Source: Clostridia bacterium (lineage in GTDB: Bacteria > Bacillota > Clostridia > Lachnospirales > Lachnospiraceae). Taken from it: a stretch of DNA of 64,000 bases. Numbering within the stretch: the stretch's first letter is position 1; each line of letters begins with the position of its first letter. Location of the stretch: NCBI GenBank assembly GCA_910574255.1, contig CAJTAK010000002.1, forward strand, positions 124,001 to 188,000. The letters are read 5' to 3'. Below, in pieces: positions 43,477-52,262 of this stretch. The position numbers were made by a program, and so were the translations under genes. Below the pieces are notes generated by a model. That model saw only the letters and a list, made by a program, of their open reading frames with translations, ran no database searches and was not told the DNA's origin.

Positions 43477-44373
43477 TCACGCTATCGCCCTGCAAGGCTT
43501 TGATTTGTCATTGCAGTCCGGCGAAGTCCCCCGCTTATGGACACAGGTGATAATTTCACCCTTTGACGCTGCGTCATCACGGATAATCTCGCCCACGGAC
43601 GGCACATAGATTCTCCCGGAAAGGGGATTCTTAATGCTGTCAACCGGTGTTATAATGCACGCCTCCACCTGGGATTTTTCAAAGCACAGATCCGTGTCGT
43701 ACATCTCACAGTTTATAAGCTTTAAATTTTTGCAGTAGCAGAAAGGCTGTGTTCCGATAATCTTACAGTTTTCCAGAGTCAGCCCATCCGAATACCATGC
43801 AAGATATTCCCCTTTGACGGTACTATTCCGGACGGTTATATGTTCACCATGCCAGAATGCGTCCTTGGTGTCAAAGGTACAGTTTTCAAATACCGCATTT
43901 TTGATATACTGAAAGGAATACTTCCCCTGGAACGTCACCTCCCGGAACTTAAGATCTTCGGAACGCATCATAAAATATTCACTGACCGCCCTGGTATGCT
44001 CCATACGGATGCCCCGGACAGACCAGCCAAATTCCGGGGAAATAATGTCGCAGCCCCGTATGACCACATTGCCGCACTCCCGGAGTGCCTTAATTCCATG
44101 CAACTTTGTATCCACAATCTCTATGTCATCGGAATACCAGAGAGAAGCACGGCAAAGCTCTGTCATCTCGGAACCGGAAATTTTAAGCCCGTGATTATGC
44201 CAGAACGGATAGCGAAGATTGAAGAAGCAGCTCTCCGCCACAATGCAGGAGCTTTCTTTAAAGGCACTTTCTCCGTCTGCCGGGCCGTCAAAGGCACAGT
44301 CTTTCACAAATACATTCTTGCTCCCATAAAGAGCCCTTTCCATGTCAAATGTCTGATTTTCAATGATTCTCAT
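43477..44373 (-). CDS. DUF3737 family protein
   Basis: A 298-residue right-handed beta-helix-like protein with repeated short strands and C/F-rich turns: KNVFVKDCAFDGPADGESAF, LRYPFWHNHGLKISGSEM, RASLWYSDDIEIVDTKLHG, VIRGCDIISPEFGWSVRGI and EYLAWYSDGLTLENCKI. This pattern is the DUF3737 family, function unknown; the fold suggests a sugar-active or scaffold protein. Its start overlaps the previous gene by four bases (ATGA), so they are translationally coupled. Confidence 0.88.
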   Translation of the reverse strand: MRIIENQTFDMERALYGSKNVFVKDCAFDGPADGESAFKESSCIVAESCFFNLRYPFWHNHGLKISGSEMTELCRASLWYSDDIEIVDTKLHGIKALRECGNVVIRGCDIISPEFGWSVRGIRMEHTRAVSEYFMMRSEDLKFREVTFQGKYSFQYIKNAVFENCTFDTKDAFWHGEHITVRNSTVKGEYLAWYSDGLTLENCKIIGTQPFCYCKNLKLINCEMYDTDLCFEKSQVEACIITPVDSIKNPLSGRIYVPSVGEIIRDDAASKGEIITCVHKRGTSPDCNDKSKPCRAIA

Positions 44374-44648
44374 TTCTGACTACCTCCTATTTTTCCAACT
44401 TCCTGTTTCTTTCTGTTTTGAATCTGGTAAACCAGATAGTCCAGGCAGACAATCTGTCGCTCCTCCTCATGTACCCTGCCAAGAATCGTCTCCCTTTGCT
44501 CCTCCAGCAAGCTTAGCTGGTCTTTCCAGTCGCCTTGGTCAAAATACCTCATAAAACACCGAATCGTATCCGGATTGCACCCTGCATCTCTCAGATTCCG
44601 GATCACGGCCTCTTTCGACTCATACCCTATTGCTTGTTCCGGTCTCAT
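44370..44648 (-). CDS. Small helical protein coupled to DUF3737
   Basis: A 92-residue protein, ESKEAVIRNLRDAGCNPDTI followed by a coiled-coil-like helix (LSLLEEQRETILGRVHEEER) and LDYLVYQIQN. The layout recalls the C-terminal effector half of MerR regulators without the HTH. In other Firmicutes similar small proteins occur beside DUF3737. AGGAAAA precedes the ATG. Function unknown. Confidence 0.7.
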   Translation of the reverse strand: MRPEQAIGYESKEAVIRNLRDAGCNPDTIRCFMRYFDQGDWKDQLSLLEEQRETILGRVHEEERQIVCLDYLVYQIQNRKKQEVGKIGGSQK

Positions 44649-44914
44649 TTTTCCTCATTCCTTTAAATCTGCTTATTTCCCGTCACGAATCACAACTGAC
44701 TTTTTCCCTTTTCTGTGATTTCATTATATTCTCCATTTACAAGAATAGCAAATATTTATATTTAATTGATTCCAATAGAAAAAATCTATTATTTTAAAAA
44801 ATGCGGGGATTATAAACAGATGACAGAAATGCTCTCCCTTTTCTGGTATTATGTATTTATCAGGCAGGTATATAAAGGAGGGCTTTTTATACAGGAAAAC
44901 TATAAGACTTTTAT

Positions 44915-45096
44915 GGGGCTGTCGCAAAATAAGACAGAAGACTTTTCCAATATCCAGTGTCCGGCTGTTCACGAACATTTTGCCTGATATGGATGGATAT
45001 TGCTTTGGCAATGTCCAGACAGAGCAGACAAAGTGTACGTGGACCGTCCGAACACAGGATATGGAAATGGCTGATGTCTTATTTTGCGACAGCCCC
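44915..45096. mobile_element. MITE-like inverted repeat (family F)
   Basis: A 182-bp element with 21-bp perfect terminal inverted repeats starting GGGGCTGTCGCAAAATAAGA, extending imperfectly to about 55 bp (CCA-TATCC-GTGT-CGG blocks). It has no transposase gene. Related ends occur at 58870-58916 and 60415-60455 as simple hairpins. Target-site duplication is not obvious. Confidence 0.8.
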
Positions 45097-45194
45097 TTGG
45101 AAACGTATTATTTTGCGTTCAGGCATAAGTCTGCGTCTAAAGCGTCTGGCTCTTTGATGATATATTTGTTCTCCCCTGTAAATGGGAATTTGAA

Positions 45195-45860
45195 TTATTC
45201 TTTAACATAATTTTGATACGGCCTATCATTCAGTGATCCTTTACAGCCTAATTTTTTCGCAAATACATTAAAAAGCAATTTATTTAACGGACTGAATACA
45301 TTGCTGAAAAAGATTTCTTTTTTCGAAAAATATTCCGGTTTCGCAAAGTCATTTACCACTTCTTTGCGAAAGTAATTGTTTTGAGCATAATATTTCCCCA
45401 TGTTGTAAAAAGGCTCTGTCAGTTGTTTTCTCATTTTACTGCCTATAAAGCTGACTGCAAACATATTCCCTTTTAATAGAGTTCCGTTGTACTCACATCC
45501 TAAGAAAGCTGGTAATGTTTCTAAATAGGATTCACAGCACCTTAATTGGGAGGCCTCCGCAAACCCGCCTTGTAATAAAAATCCGATTTTGGTATTGCTA
45601 TCTTGCTTTGGTTTTAATGTTTCTAAAAATTCTGCCATAATTCCGGGAATACACTCTACATATAATGGTAAAGCAAACAAAATATTATCATTTTCATAGA
45701 ATTTAGTTCGAATCATTTCCCATTCATTTCTTTTGTATAAATAGAATGTCTCCGTTGTATTTCCGCAGGATTCGTATCCTTTTTTAAATTCCTCTAATAT
45801 TTTATCCGTATTGCTTTTTTCTTTTATTCTGGGAGTACAGCTAACAATGAATAAGTGCAT
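45195..45860 (-). CDS. Flavodoxin-fold NAD(P)H oxidoreductase
   Basis: A 221-residue protein, MHLFIVSCTPRIKEKSNTDKI, with ILFALPLYVECIPGIMAEFL and KIGFLLQGGFAEASQ, typical of the flavodoxin-like reductase superfamily; C-terminal part unusual and probably substrate- or membrane-contacting. GAGGAGG precedes the ATG, which overlaps the previous gene by 20 bases. Part of a TetR-flavoprotein unit. Confidence 0.75.
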   Translation of the reverse strand: MHLFIVSCTPRIKEKSNTDKILEEFKKGYESCGNTTETFYLYKRNEWEMIRTKFYENDNILFALPLYVECIPGIMAEFLETLKPKQDSNTKIGFLLQGGFAEASQLRCCESYLETLPAFLGCEYNGTLLKGNMFAVSFIGSKMRKQLTEPFYNMGKYYAQNNYFRKEVVNDFAKPEYFSKKEIFFSNVFSPLNKLLFNVFAKKLGCKGSLNDRPYQNYVKE

Positions 45861-46356
45861 TTAAAATTTCCTCCTCATTCTCAATATGATATGTGCCAAT
45901 GGATGTTCCATCCAGATTTATCATGACTCTTTCAAACCATTTTTCTAAAAATTCCGGGTTCCCGTTTCCTTTGTAGATTAATCCCATTTTAAGATGTTTT
46001 TTATATCTGGGGTAATGCCGCATTTGTCCATTTTTAAATCGTAAATTCATTGTCGCAAGAGGTAAGATTCTATCAATTATATTTTTTAACTGATACGACA
46101 CAAAGCCTAATTTTAAATCTGTTATAAAAATAACTTGTTTTGATTGTAAATATTTTATAAGCAATTTTTCATAATCATCTTTTATGGTGCACACTCCCGG
46201 TGTTACAAGCCAACAGCGATTACAGCCGATGCAGCCTTTTATACTCATATCTTCCGCATAAATAATTTCAACCTGATTGATGTTTTTTTGTATAGTTTCA
46301 ATTATTTTTTGATTATGTAAATCCTCTTTCTTAAGCACTGAAATAATTAAATTCAT
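45841..46356 (-). CDS. Flavodoxin-family iron-sulfur flavoprotein-like reductase
   Basis: A 171-residue protein: MNLIISVLKKEDLHNQ, then IKGCIGCNRCWLVTPGVC with the C-x2-C-x2-C-type cluster-like motif of iron-sulfur flavoproteins, and QVIFITDLKLGFVSYQLKNI. The start at 46356 follows AAGGAGATG; a longer ORF to 46392 lacks a site. Overlaps the following oxidoreductase gene, so both products may work together. Substrate unknown. Confidence 0.8.
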   Translation of the reverse strand: MNLIISVLKKEDLHNQKIIETIQKNINQVEIIYAEDMSIKGCIGCNRCWLVTPGVCTIKDDYEKLLIKYLQSKQVIFITDLKLGFVSYQLKNIIDRILPLATMNLRFKNGQMRHYPRYKKHLKMGLIYKGNGNPEFLEKWFERVMINLDGTSIGTYHIENEEEILNALIHC

Positions 46357-46452
46357 AAACTCATCTCCTTTCTGGTTCATCGCTTTGTTCATCCGCTTTG
46401 CATGTTTGCTTCAAGCCTTTTCATCACTGTTACCTGTATATTCTTTGCGTCA

Positions 46453-46546
46453 GTCAAATACCCCGCGGCAAGCTGCGGGGTATTTGACCCTCGCGGCAGT
46501 CGCCAAATGGACATGCCAGCATGTCCGCTTGGCTCGTTGCCCGCGG
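46453..46546. repeat. GC-rich palindromic element (family H)
   Basis: A perfect 14-bp stem GTCAAATACCCCGC / GCGGGGTATTTGAC is followed by GGACATGC / GCATGTCC nested in CCAA / TTGG, with CGCGG arms outside. It lies directly after the tetR stop codon and may also terminate transcription. I recall similar palindromes as common in gut Lachnospiraceae. Confidence 0.75.
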
Positions 46547-46549
46547 AAA

Positions 46550-47137
46550 TCAAAGGTTCCCGTCTGCATTTTGGCCAGTTTTTATCAGATACATGATTCC
46601 AAAATAGGCATCAGACAATGTGTTGATACAATATGCTTCATCATAAACCATTGCATTATCAGCGAGCAGACTGGCTATTCCGTGTGTTACTAAAAGAATT
46701 TGAGAAAATATGCTGTATGCCTGCCGCCGGTCTACCTTTGCCTGTCTCTTCAAAATAGGAAATAAAGAATCAAAAATTTCCCCTGTAAACCAGTCAGAAA
46801 GGGAAATGCCTGTATAATAGTTTGAATGAAATAAAAAGCAAAAAAGATTCTTTTCTTCTACGGCAAACTGAATATGTCTCATACCCACTTCCAGCATAGG
46901 GCGTTCGTATTTGCCGTTTAAATTTGTTACATAGTTCATATGAAATTCGCTTGCTTTTTTATGTGCTGCAATTCGGACATCTTCAATCGTTTTAAAATGA
47001 TATAAAACGGGCTGCGTTGAACAGCCGAGTTTTTGCGAAACGGTCCGGGCGGTTATGTTTTCCGCACCCATTTCTTTTGCAATTTCAAAAGCTGCGTCTA
47101 TAATCATTTCTTTTGTAACTTTCGCAATTGCCGGCAT
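46550..47137 (-). CDS. TetR-family transcriptional regulator
   Basis: A 195-residue TetR regulator: EMIIDAAFEIAKEMGAENITARTVSQKLGCSTQPVLYHFKTIEDV is the HTH, followed by a helical ligand domain. TGGAGGTGCAAAT precedes the ATG. A 54-base inverted repeat immediately upstream could be its operator. Likely controls itself and the two downstream flavoprotein genes. Confidence 0.9.
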   Translation of the reverse strand: MPAIAKVTKEMIIDAAFEIAKEMGAENITARTVSQKLGCSTQPVLYHFKTIEDVRIAAHKKASEFHMNYVTNLNGKYERPMLEVGMRHIQFAVEEKNLFCFLFHSNYYTGISLSDWFTGEIFDSLFPILKRQAKVDRRQAYSIFSQILLVTHGIASLLADNAMVYDEAYCINTLSDAYFGIMYLIKTGQNADGNL

Positions 47138-47149
47138 ATTTGCACCTCC

Positions 47150-47203
47150 ATTTATAATTTACATTATATATAACTATTATTATGCATAACACAAATTATA
47201 AAT
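47150..47203. promoter_or_regulatory. Putative TetR operator
   Basis: ATTTATAATTT (47150-47160) and AAATTATAAAT (47193-47203) form perfect 11-bp arms, with ATAATA-rich sequence between, right in front of the tetR start. The adjacent spacer to 47365 also serves the divergent LysR gene. Confidence 0.6.
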
Positions 47204-47365
47204 CAAGGCAATCTTTCTGTCAATACCCGGCTTCCGTATAAGGCGGGAAAGAATAAATAGTAAATATTTATATTAAATACATTTTCATAGTTGAAACCTA
47301 TAGAATTTTATGCTAACCTGGGATCTATAAAAGAAAATACGGAAACTGAAACAGGAGAAAACCTT

Positions 47366-48256
47366 ATGGAATTACGCGTACTTCAATATTTTCTCGCAAT
47401 TGCAAGGGAACAAAGCATTGTTCGTGCGGCGGAATCTCTCCATCTTTCTCAGCCCACTCTCTCGATACAGATAAAGGCGATGGAGGAAGAACTGGGCAAG
47501 CAGCTTCTGATTCGAGGCACCAAAGGCTCCCGAAAGGTCACATTGACGGAAGAGGGCATGATCCTGCGTAAGCGGGCAGAGGAAATCTTAAACCTGGTAC
47601 ACAAAACAGAGCGTGAAATCTCACTTTCCGACGAGGTTGTTGTGGGGGACGTTTATATTGGGACAGGCGAAACCGATGCGGTCCGTCTGATTGCAAAGAC
47701 TGCAAGGAAGCTCTACCGGACCTATCCGGGAATCCATTACCATATCGCAAGCGGAAATGCCGCATTTGTAATGGAACAGTTAGAAAAGGGGCTGATTGAT
47801 TTCGGCCTTGTATTCGGAGACGTGGATCAGACAAAATATCATTCCATGAAACTTCCGCTTACCGACGTCTGGGGCGTGCTGATGCGAAAAGACTCCCCTC
47901 TCGCTGAAAAAACAGCCATCTCCCCGGAGGATTTATGGGACAAGCCCCTCATCCTGTCAAGACAGGAAAATACATCCGATACACTGACGTCCTGGATTGG
48001 GCGTGAACCATCGGAATTGGAAGTTGTGGCAACCTACAACCTGCTTTTCAACGCCTCCTTAATGGTGGAAGAGAGCCTGGGATATGCAATCGGATTTGAC
48101 AAAATCATCAATACCTCCGGCAGCAGCAAGCTTTGTTTTCGTCCCCTGGAACCCCGCAGAGAGGACGGCATGAGCATCATATGGAAAAAGTATCAGGTGT
48201 TTTCCAAGGCTTCCGACAAGTTTATGGAGCAATTGAAAGAGATACAGGGAGTGTGA
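47366..48256 (+). CDS. LysR-family transcriptional regulator
   Basis: A 296-residue LysR protein: MELRVLQYFLAIAREQSIVRAAESLHLSQPTLSIQIKAMEEEL is the HTH with linker helix, followed by a periplasmic-binding-like effector domain (VYIGTGETDAVRLIAK, LIDFGLVFGDVD, SPEDLWDKPLIL). The start at 47366 follows AGGAGAAAACC; the longer ORF adds 25 residues. It is divergent from tetR and convergent with metF; target unknown. Confidence 0.92.
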   Translation: MELRVLQYFLAIAREQSIVRAAESLHLSQPTLSIQIKAMEEELGKQLLIRGTKGSRKVTLTEEGMILRKRAEEILNLVHKTEREISLSDEVVVGDVYIGTGETDAVRLIAKTARKLYRTYPGIHYHIASGNAAFVMEQLEKGLIDFGLVFGDVDQTKYHSMKLPLTDVWGVLMRKDSPLAEKTAISPEDLWDKPLILSRQENTSDTLTSWIGREPSELEVVATYNLLFNASLMVEESLGYAIGFDKIINTSGSSKLCFRPLEPRREDGMSIIWKKYQVFSKASDKFMEQLKEIQGV

Positions 48257-48398
48257 AATAGAGGACAGCAGTAAATCTGTCTTTATTATAAAGGATTTCC
48301 CTGTCTGATAGATACAATATCTTTCTTTCCTTTGGTTTTCCACGATAAAAGACAGGACCAAACCAACTATACAAATGCGATATTTGTCCACAAAAAGC

Positions 48399-48449
48399 CA
48401 GTAGTCCATATCGGAAATCTGCACGAGAATTTTCGATACGGACTACTAA
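48399..48449. repeat. Short inverted repeat, family E, copy 2
   Basis: AGTAGTCC-TATCG-AAAT arms around GCACGAG form a 51-base hairpin. The arms match the ends of the large repeat at 10713-10878. It separates the convergent lysR and metF genes. Confidence 0.8.
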
Positions 48450-48495
48450 TTTGCTCCTGTCTAAACCTATTGATTCATTTTTTATAACAACAATT

Positions 48496-49374
48496 TTAGA
48501 TCCCGGCTTTCGCAAGAAGATCCGGCACCTTGGACTCCCAACCCATAGCCATAATATGTACGCCCTGGCAGTAAGGACGGCACTCCTTAATCACACGGGC
48601 CGCAATCTCCACGCCGGTAACGCCTGCCTTTGTCTTTTCCTTATCCGCTTTCAGTTCCTCGATCATTTCCTCCGGAACATGAATACCGGCAACGTTCGCA
48701 TTCATGTATCTGCACATGCCCACGGACTTCGGGATTACGATTCCAAGCTGAACCGGCTTCCCAAACTGCTTCGCTTTCTCCATAAACTGAATGAATTTCT
48801 CCGGCTCATAAACCGCCTGGGTCTGGAAATACTCGGCACCTGCGGCAACCTTTCGCTCCATTTTCGCAAGCTGAACGTCCACGGAATCGCTGCAGGGCGA
48901 CACAACGGCCCCTTTTGCAAACTTCGGCGGCTCCCCAACCAGTTCATTTCCGCCCAGATCAACGCCCGACTCCAGCTGCTTTACCGCATGAATGAGGGAC
49001 ACGGAATCCAGGTCAAACACCGGCTTCGCCTGGGGATGATCTCCAAGCTTTGTGTGATCCCCCGTCAGCAACAGCAGATTTTCGATTCCGAACAGGGCGG
49101 CACTTAAGAGATCCGACTCCAGTGCAATCCGGTTCCTGTCACGGCAGGTCATCTGGAAAATGGGGGTCAGCCCCTCATCCTTTAAAGCCTTACAGGTTGC
49201 CAGAGAGCCAAGACGCATAACAGAAGACTGATTATCCGTTACATTCACCGCCGTAATATCGCTTAAGTATGTTTTCGCCTCTTCCAGCATATGCTCAATA
49301 TGAAATCCTTTTGGCGGTCCTACCTCCGCCGTAACTACAAATTCACCACGCTCAAATGCTTCCGTAATTTTCAT
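48496..49374 (-). CDS. metF: Methylenetetrahydrofolate reductase catalytic subunit
   Basis: A 292-residue FAD-dependent TIM-barrel enzyme reducing 5,10-methylene-THF to methyl-THF. Blocks: FVVTAEVGPPKGFHIEHML, TAVNVTDNQSSVMRLGSLAT, QMTCRDRNRIALESDLLSAA, LLLTGDHTKLGDHPQAKPVFDLD, YFQTQAVYEPEKFIQFME. The operon partners MetV and RnfC2 make this the acetogen-type reductase, which supplies AcsE with methyl-THF. Located about 6.5 kb from the acs operon. Confidence 0.95.
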   Translation of the reverse strand: MKITEAFERGEFVVTAEVGPPKGFHIEHMLEEAKTYLSDITAVNVTDNQSSVMRLGSLATCKALKDEGLTPIFQMTCRDRNRIALESDLLSAALFGIENLLLLTGDHTKLGDHPQAKPVFDLDSVSLIHAVKQLESGVDLGGNELVGEPPKFAKGAVVSPCSDSVDVQLAKMERKVAAGAEYFQTQAVYEPEKFIQFMEKAKQFGKPVQLGIVIPKSVGMCRYMNANVAGIHVPEEMIEELKADKEKTKAGVTGVEIAARVIKECRPYCQGVHIMAMGWESKVPDLLAKAGI

Positions 49375-49386
49375 AATTTCCCCTCC

Positions 49387-50010
49387 TTATTCAGCTGATT
49401 CTTTATCCGTTGCGAAATTACGCACCTGTGTGGGACATTTTAACAGGTCAAGACGGCCAAGCTGTGCCAGACGGCGGTAAATACGCTCCCAGCCGCATTC
49501 CATCTCGCTGTCCACCTCGCATTTTCCATTCTTGGAACCGCCGCACTGTCCGTTCACAAGGCTCTTGGAACAGGCCGTAATGGGACAGATTCCGCCGGTA
49601 ATATTCAGATAGCACTCCCCACACTGATCACAATCATATTCCAGGGGCGTCACGCCCTGAAAGCCCGGCTGAGGATAAGTATCGCAGGCCGCATAGACCG
49701 GTTTTTCTTCCAGATACTCGGAGATGGTCTGCACGCCCACGCCGCAGGAAAATACCAGCACCGCATCCGCAGCTTCTATCTCAGCCCTGTGCTTCTCAAG
49801 ACGCAGCTTCATATTTTCCGGGTTGCAAACGTAGTCCGTTGTGATGATCCCGGTTACATTTCCGGCGGACTCCATTTCTTTCTGAAGTGCCTCCGCTTCT
49901 TCTAGCGGGAAATGAACCTCCCTGCATCCATGACAGTTGATGATAAATACCTTTTTACCATCCGCCAGTGACAGAATTGCTTCTTTGTCTTTTAACTGAG
50001 TAATCAACAT
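49387..50010 (-). CDS. metV: MetV, zinc/iron-sulfur subunit of methylene-THF reductase
   Basis: A 207-residue cysteine-rich protein of the MTHFR C-terminal domain family: FIINCHGCREVHFP, TTDYVCNPENMKLRLEKH, VLVFSCGVGVQTISEYLEEK, CDQCGECYLNITGGICPITACSKSLVNGQCGGSKNGKC. MetV binds MetF and links it to its electron donor in acetogens. Only 12 bases from metF and one base from rnfC2. Confidence 0.93.
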   Translation of the reverse strand: MLITQLKDKEAILSLADGKKVFIINCHGCREVHFPLEEAEALQKEMESAGNVTGIITTDYVCNPENMKLRLEKHRAEIEAADAVLVFSCGVGVQTISEYLEEKPVYAACDTYPQPGFQGVTPLEYDCDQCGECYLNITGGICPITACSKSLVNGQCGGSKNGKCEVDSEMECGWERIYRRLAQLGRLDLLKCPTQVRNFATDKESAE

Positions 50011-50011
50011 A

Positions 50012-51973
50012 TCACTTCATCCCCCTTACTGCATTTTTGCCCGCCTTGATCTTGGTGACAAGGGGGATCTTGGAGGAACAGATGTACTCGCAGCATCTGC
50101 ATTCGAGACAATCCATCACGTTCATCTCTTTCATGCCCTGCCAGTTCTCCTCATCTGCGTATTTTGCATAGTACAGCGGAGACAGCTCCATGGGACAGAC
50201 ATCCACACAGCGTCCGCATTTGATACAGGGCTGCTCGGCCGTATGGTCAGTGTCCACGGCAATGATTCCGTTGGAGCCTTTCATAATCGGCACATTCGTG
50301 TCGGCCAGGACAAAGCCCATCATGGGACCGCCCGCCTTAACGGTAACATCCTCTCCCGTAATGCCGCCGCAGTAGTCAATGAGATCCTTTGTATTCGTAC
50401 CAATCTTCACAATGTAGTTGCCCGGATTCTTCACATGCTCGCCGGTAACCGACACCACACGCTCTATGAGGGGCATACCTTTCTGAATCGCATCGGAGAT
50501 TGCCTTTGTGGTGCTGATATTGCTTACCACACAGCCCACGTCCGCCGGAAGTCCGCCGCTTGGAACCTGCCGCTTCATCACCCGCTTAATAAGCATCTTC
50601 TCAGCACCCTGAGGGTATTTTGTCTTAGCCGTAACCACCTCAAGCTCCGGAATATCCGCTGTCCTGGCTTCCAAAAGTTCAATGGCATCGGGCTTATTGT
50701 CCTCTATAACGATAATGCCTTTTTCTGCACCTACGGTCTTGACAATGGCCTTAAGGCCGTAAATCACGTCGTCCGCAAATTCTAAAAGCACCCTGTGGTC
50801 TGCAGTCAGATACGGCTCACATTCGCAGCCGTTTAAGAGAACGGTGTCAATGGGCTTGGGCGGCTTTAACTTTACGGATGTGGGGAAGCCGGCACCTCCC
50901 ATGCCTACGATTCCCGCTTCCCTGACAATCTCCACGATCTCCTCCGGCGTCAGGCTGTCCAGGTCCTTATGGGGATTCACGGACTCATCCAATGTATTTT
51001 TCCCGTCGGAACGGATCACAACGGACAGACATTCGCCCCTTGTGGCATGCTTATGTACCTCAATGGCCGTTACGGTTCCGCTGACACTGGAATGAACCGG
51101 GCTGCTGATAAATCCGGCCGATTCCCCGATCTTCTGTCCCACCTTAACGGTATCGCCCACCTCCACGATTGGGTTGGCCGGTGCACCTGCGTGCATGGAC
51201 AGAGGAATCACTACAACCTCCGGCTCCGGAAATCTCTTAAGAGCAAGATGCTCCGTATATTCCTTGTGCTCCAGGGGATGTACGCCGCCGTAATAGCCGG
51301 CAAGCCGGTTCTCCCGGATGGACGTTACATAATCCTGAATGGCTTTGTGATTGATCCTGGAGAAATCACGCATCTGTACAGGCTGTGCCAAAAACTCGGC
51401 AAGCCGTCCCTGTTTCTCAAGACGCTCGTAGATCTTCTCCCATGCACAGTCCTTGTTTTCATCCACTTCGCACTTGCCGTTCTTCGCACCTCCGCACTGT
51501 CCGTTTAACAGGCTCTTGGAACAGTCAACTACGGGACAGATACCGCCAGTGACATTCAAGTAGCACTGTGCACATGCACCGCAGGCTTTCTTCGTCAGGG
51601 CCATGCCGTGATGTCCTCGGTAATTCAAAGAATTGGCCGCTGCGTAGACGGGCTTGTCCGCCATCCCGGCAAGGGTCTGAACGCCCAGTCCGCAGGAAAT
51701 AACAATCACGTTCTCGGTTCCCTCCGGAATCAGGCCCTTAAGCTTCCGTTCTGTCTGTACCTTGTTGCACAAAAAGTCAACCTTTACGCTGCCTGTGACC
51801 GTTTTTCCCTGCTCCCGAGCCAGCTTCTCAAACTCCTCACAATCCGGCTCGTCCACGGTCTCAAATTCCTTGAAGCACTTGTTACATGCAATAAGGAACA
51901 GCTGATCTTTTCCGTCCAGTAATGACGACAGCTCTTCATTACTTTTCAACTTATACTTCGTATAGTTTTCCAA
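50012..51973 (-). CDS. RnfC2-type electron-transfer subunit fused to a MetV-like domain
   Basis: A 653-residue protein. The first ~200 residues are a second MetV-like domain (LFLIACNKCFKEFETVDEP, VIVISCGLGVQTLAGM, CGACAQCYLNVTGGICPVVDCSKSLLNGQCGGAKNGKC). Then follows RnfC: barrel-sandwich domain (GAPANPIVEVGDTVKVGQKI), FMN/NADH part (VGMGGAGFPTSVKLKPP, NGCECEPYLTADHR), and two Fe4S4 motifs (CIKCGRCVDVCPMELSP, CLECRCCEYICSSKIP). It resembles the RnfC2 of the Acetobacterium-type reductase, which oxidises NADH. Translation starts with TTG after GGAAGGTGATCAA. Confidence 0.9.
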   Translation of the reverse strand: MENYTKYKLKSNEELSSLLDGKDQLFLIACNKCFKEFETVDEPDCEEFEKLAREQGKTVTGSVKVDFLCNKVQTERKLKGLIPEGTENVIVISCGLGVQTLAGMADKPVYAAANSLNYRGHHGMALTKKACGACAQCYLNVTGGICPVVDCSKSLLNGQCGGAKNGKCEVDENKDCAWEKIYERLEKQGRLAEFLAQPVQMRDFSRINHKAIQDYVTSIRENRLAGYYGGVHPLEHKEYTEHLALKRFPEPEVVVIPLSMHAGAPANPIVEVGDTVKVGQKIGESAGFISSPVHSSVSGTVTAIEVHKHATRGECLSVVIRSDGKNTLDESVNPHKDLDSLTPEEIVEIVREAGIVGMGGAGFPTSVKLKPPKPIDTVLLNGCECEPYLTADHRVLLEFADDVIYGLKAIVKTVGAEKGIIVIEDNKPDAIELLEARTADIPELEVVTAKTKYPQGAEKMLIKRVMKRQVPSGGLPADVGCVVSNISTTKAISDAIQKGMPLIERVVSVTGEHVKNPGNYIVKIGTNTKDLIDYCGGITGEDVTVKAGGPMMGFVLADTNVPIMKGSNGIIAVDTDHTAEQPCIKCGRCVDVCPMELSPLYYAKYADEENWQGMKEMNVMDCLECRCCEYICSSKIPLVTKIKAGKNAVRGMK

Positions 51974-52199
51974 TTGATCACCTTCCTGTCAAATTGATTC
52001 GCAAAGCTTATATAAATATACCATATATCGCCTGCTCTTTCCAGTCCAAAAATTTTCTTGTTGTTTCTTTTTTTATTTTTATTTAACTTTACTTTCCACA
52101 TCCATGTCTGCCATATGCCGTTATTCCAAAAATGCCAAACCACAGGTTTTCATTCCTGGCTTTGCACTATATTTAAAACGATTGTTTTTTCTGTTCTCC

Positions 52200-52228
52200 T
52201 TGACTTTTTGTGAAAATTTCTATAGCAT
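52200..52228 (+). promoter_or_regulatory. Promoter candidate for aroE
   Basis: TTGACT (52200-52205), 17 bases, TAGCAT (52223-52228), ending 34 bases before the start codon. The 290-base spacer is shared with the divergent rnfC2 operon. Confidence 0.55.
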
Positions 52229-52262
52229 AGACCAAAAGACTTTCCCTTTGGAGGTATTTTCC

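Noticed and set aside
44766..44987. Plus-strand ORF next to and into the MITE
   Set aside because: It reads into the inverted repeat arm, has no recognisable motif and no proper ribosome site.
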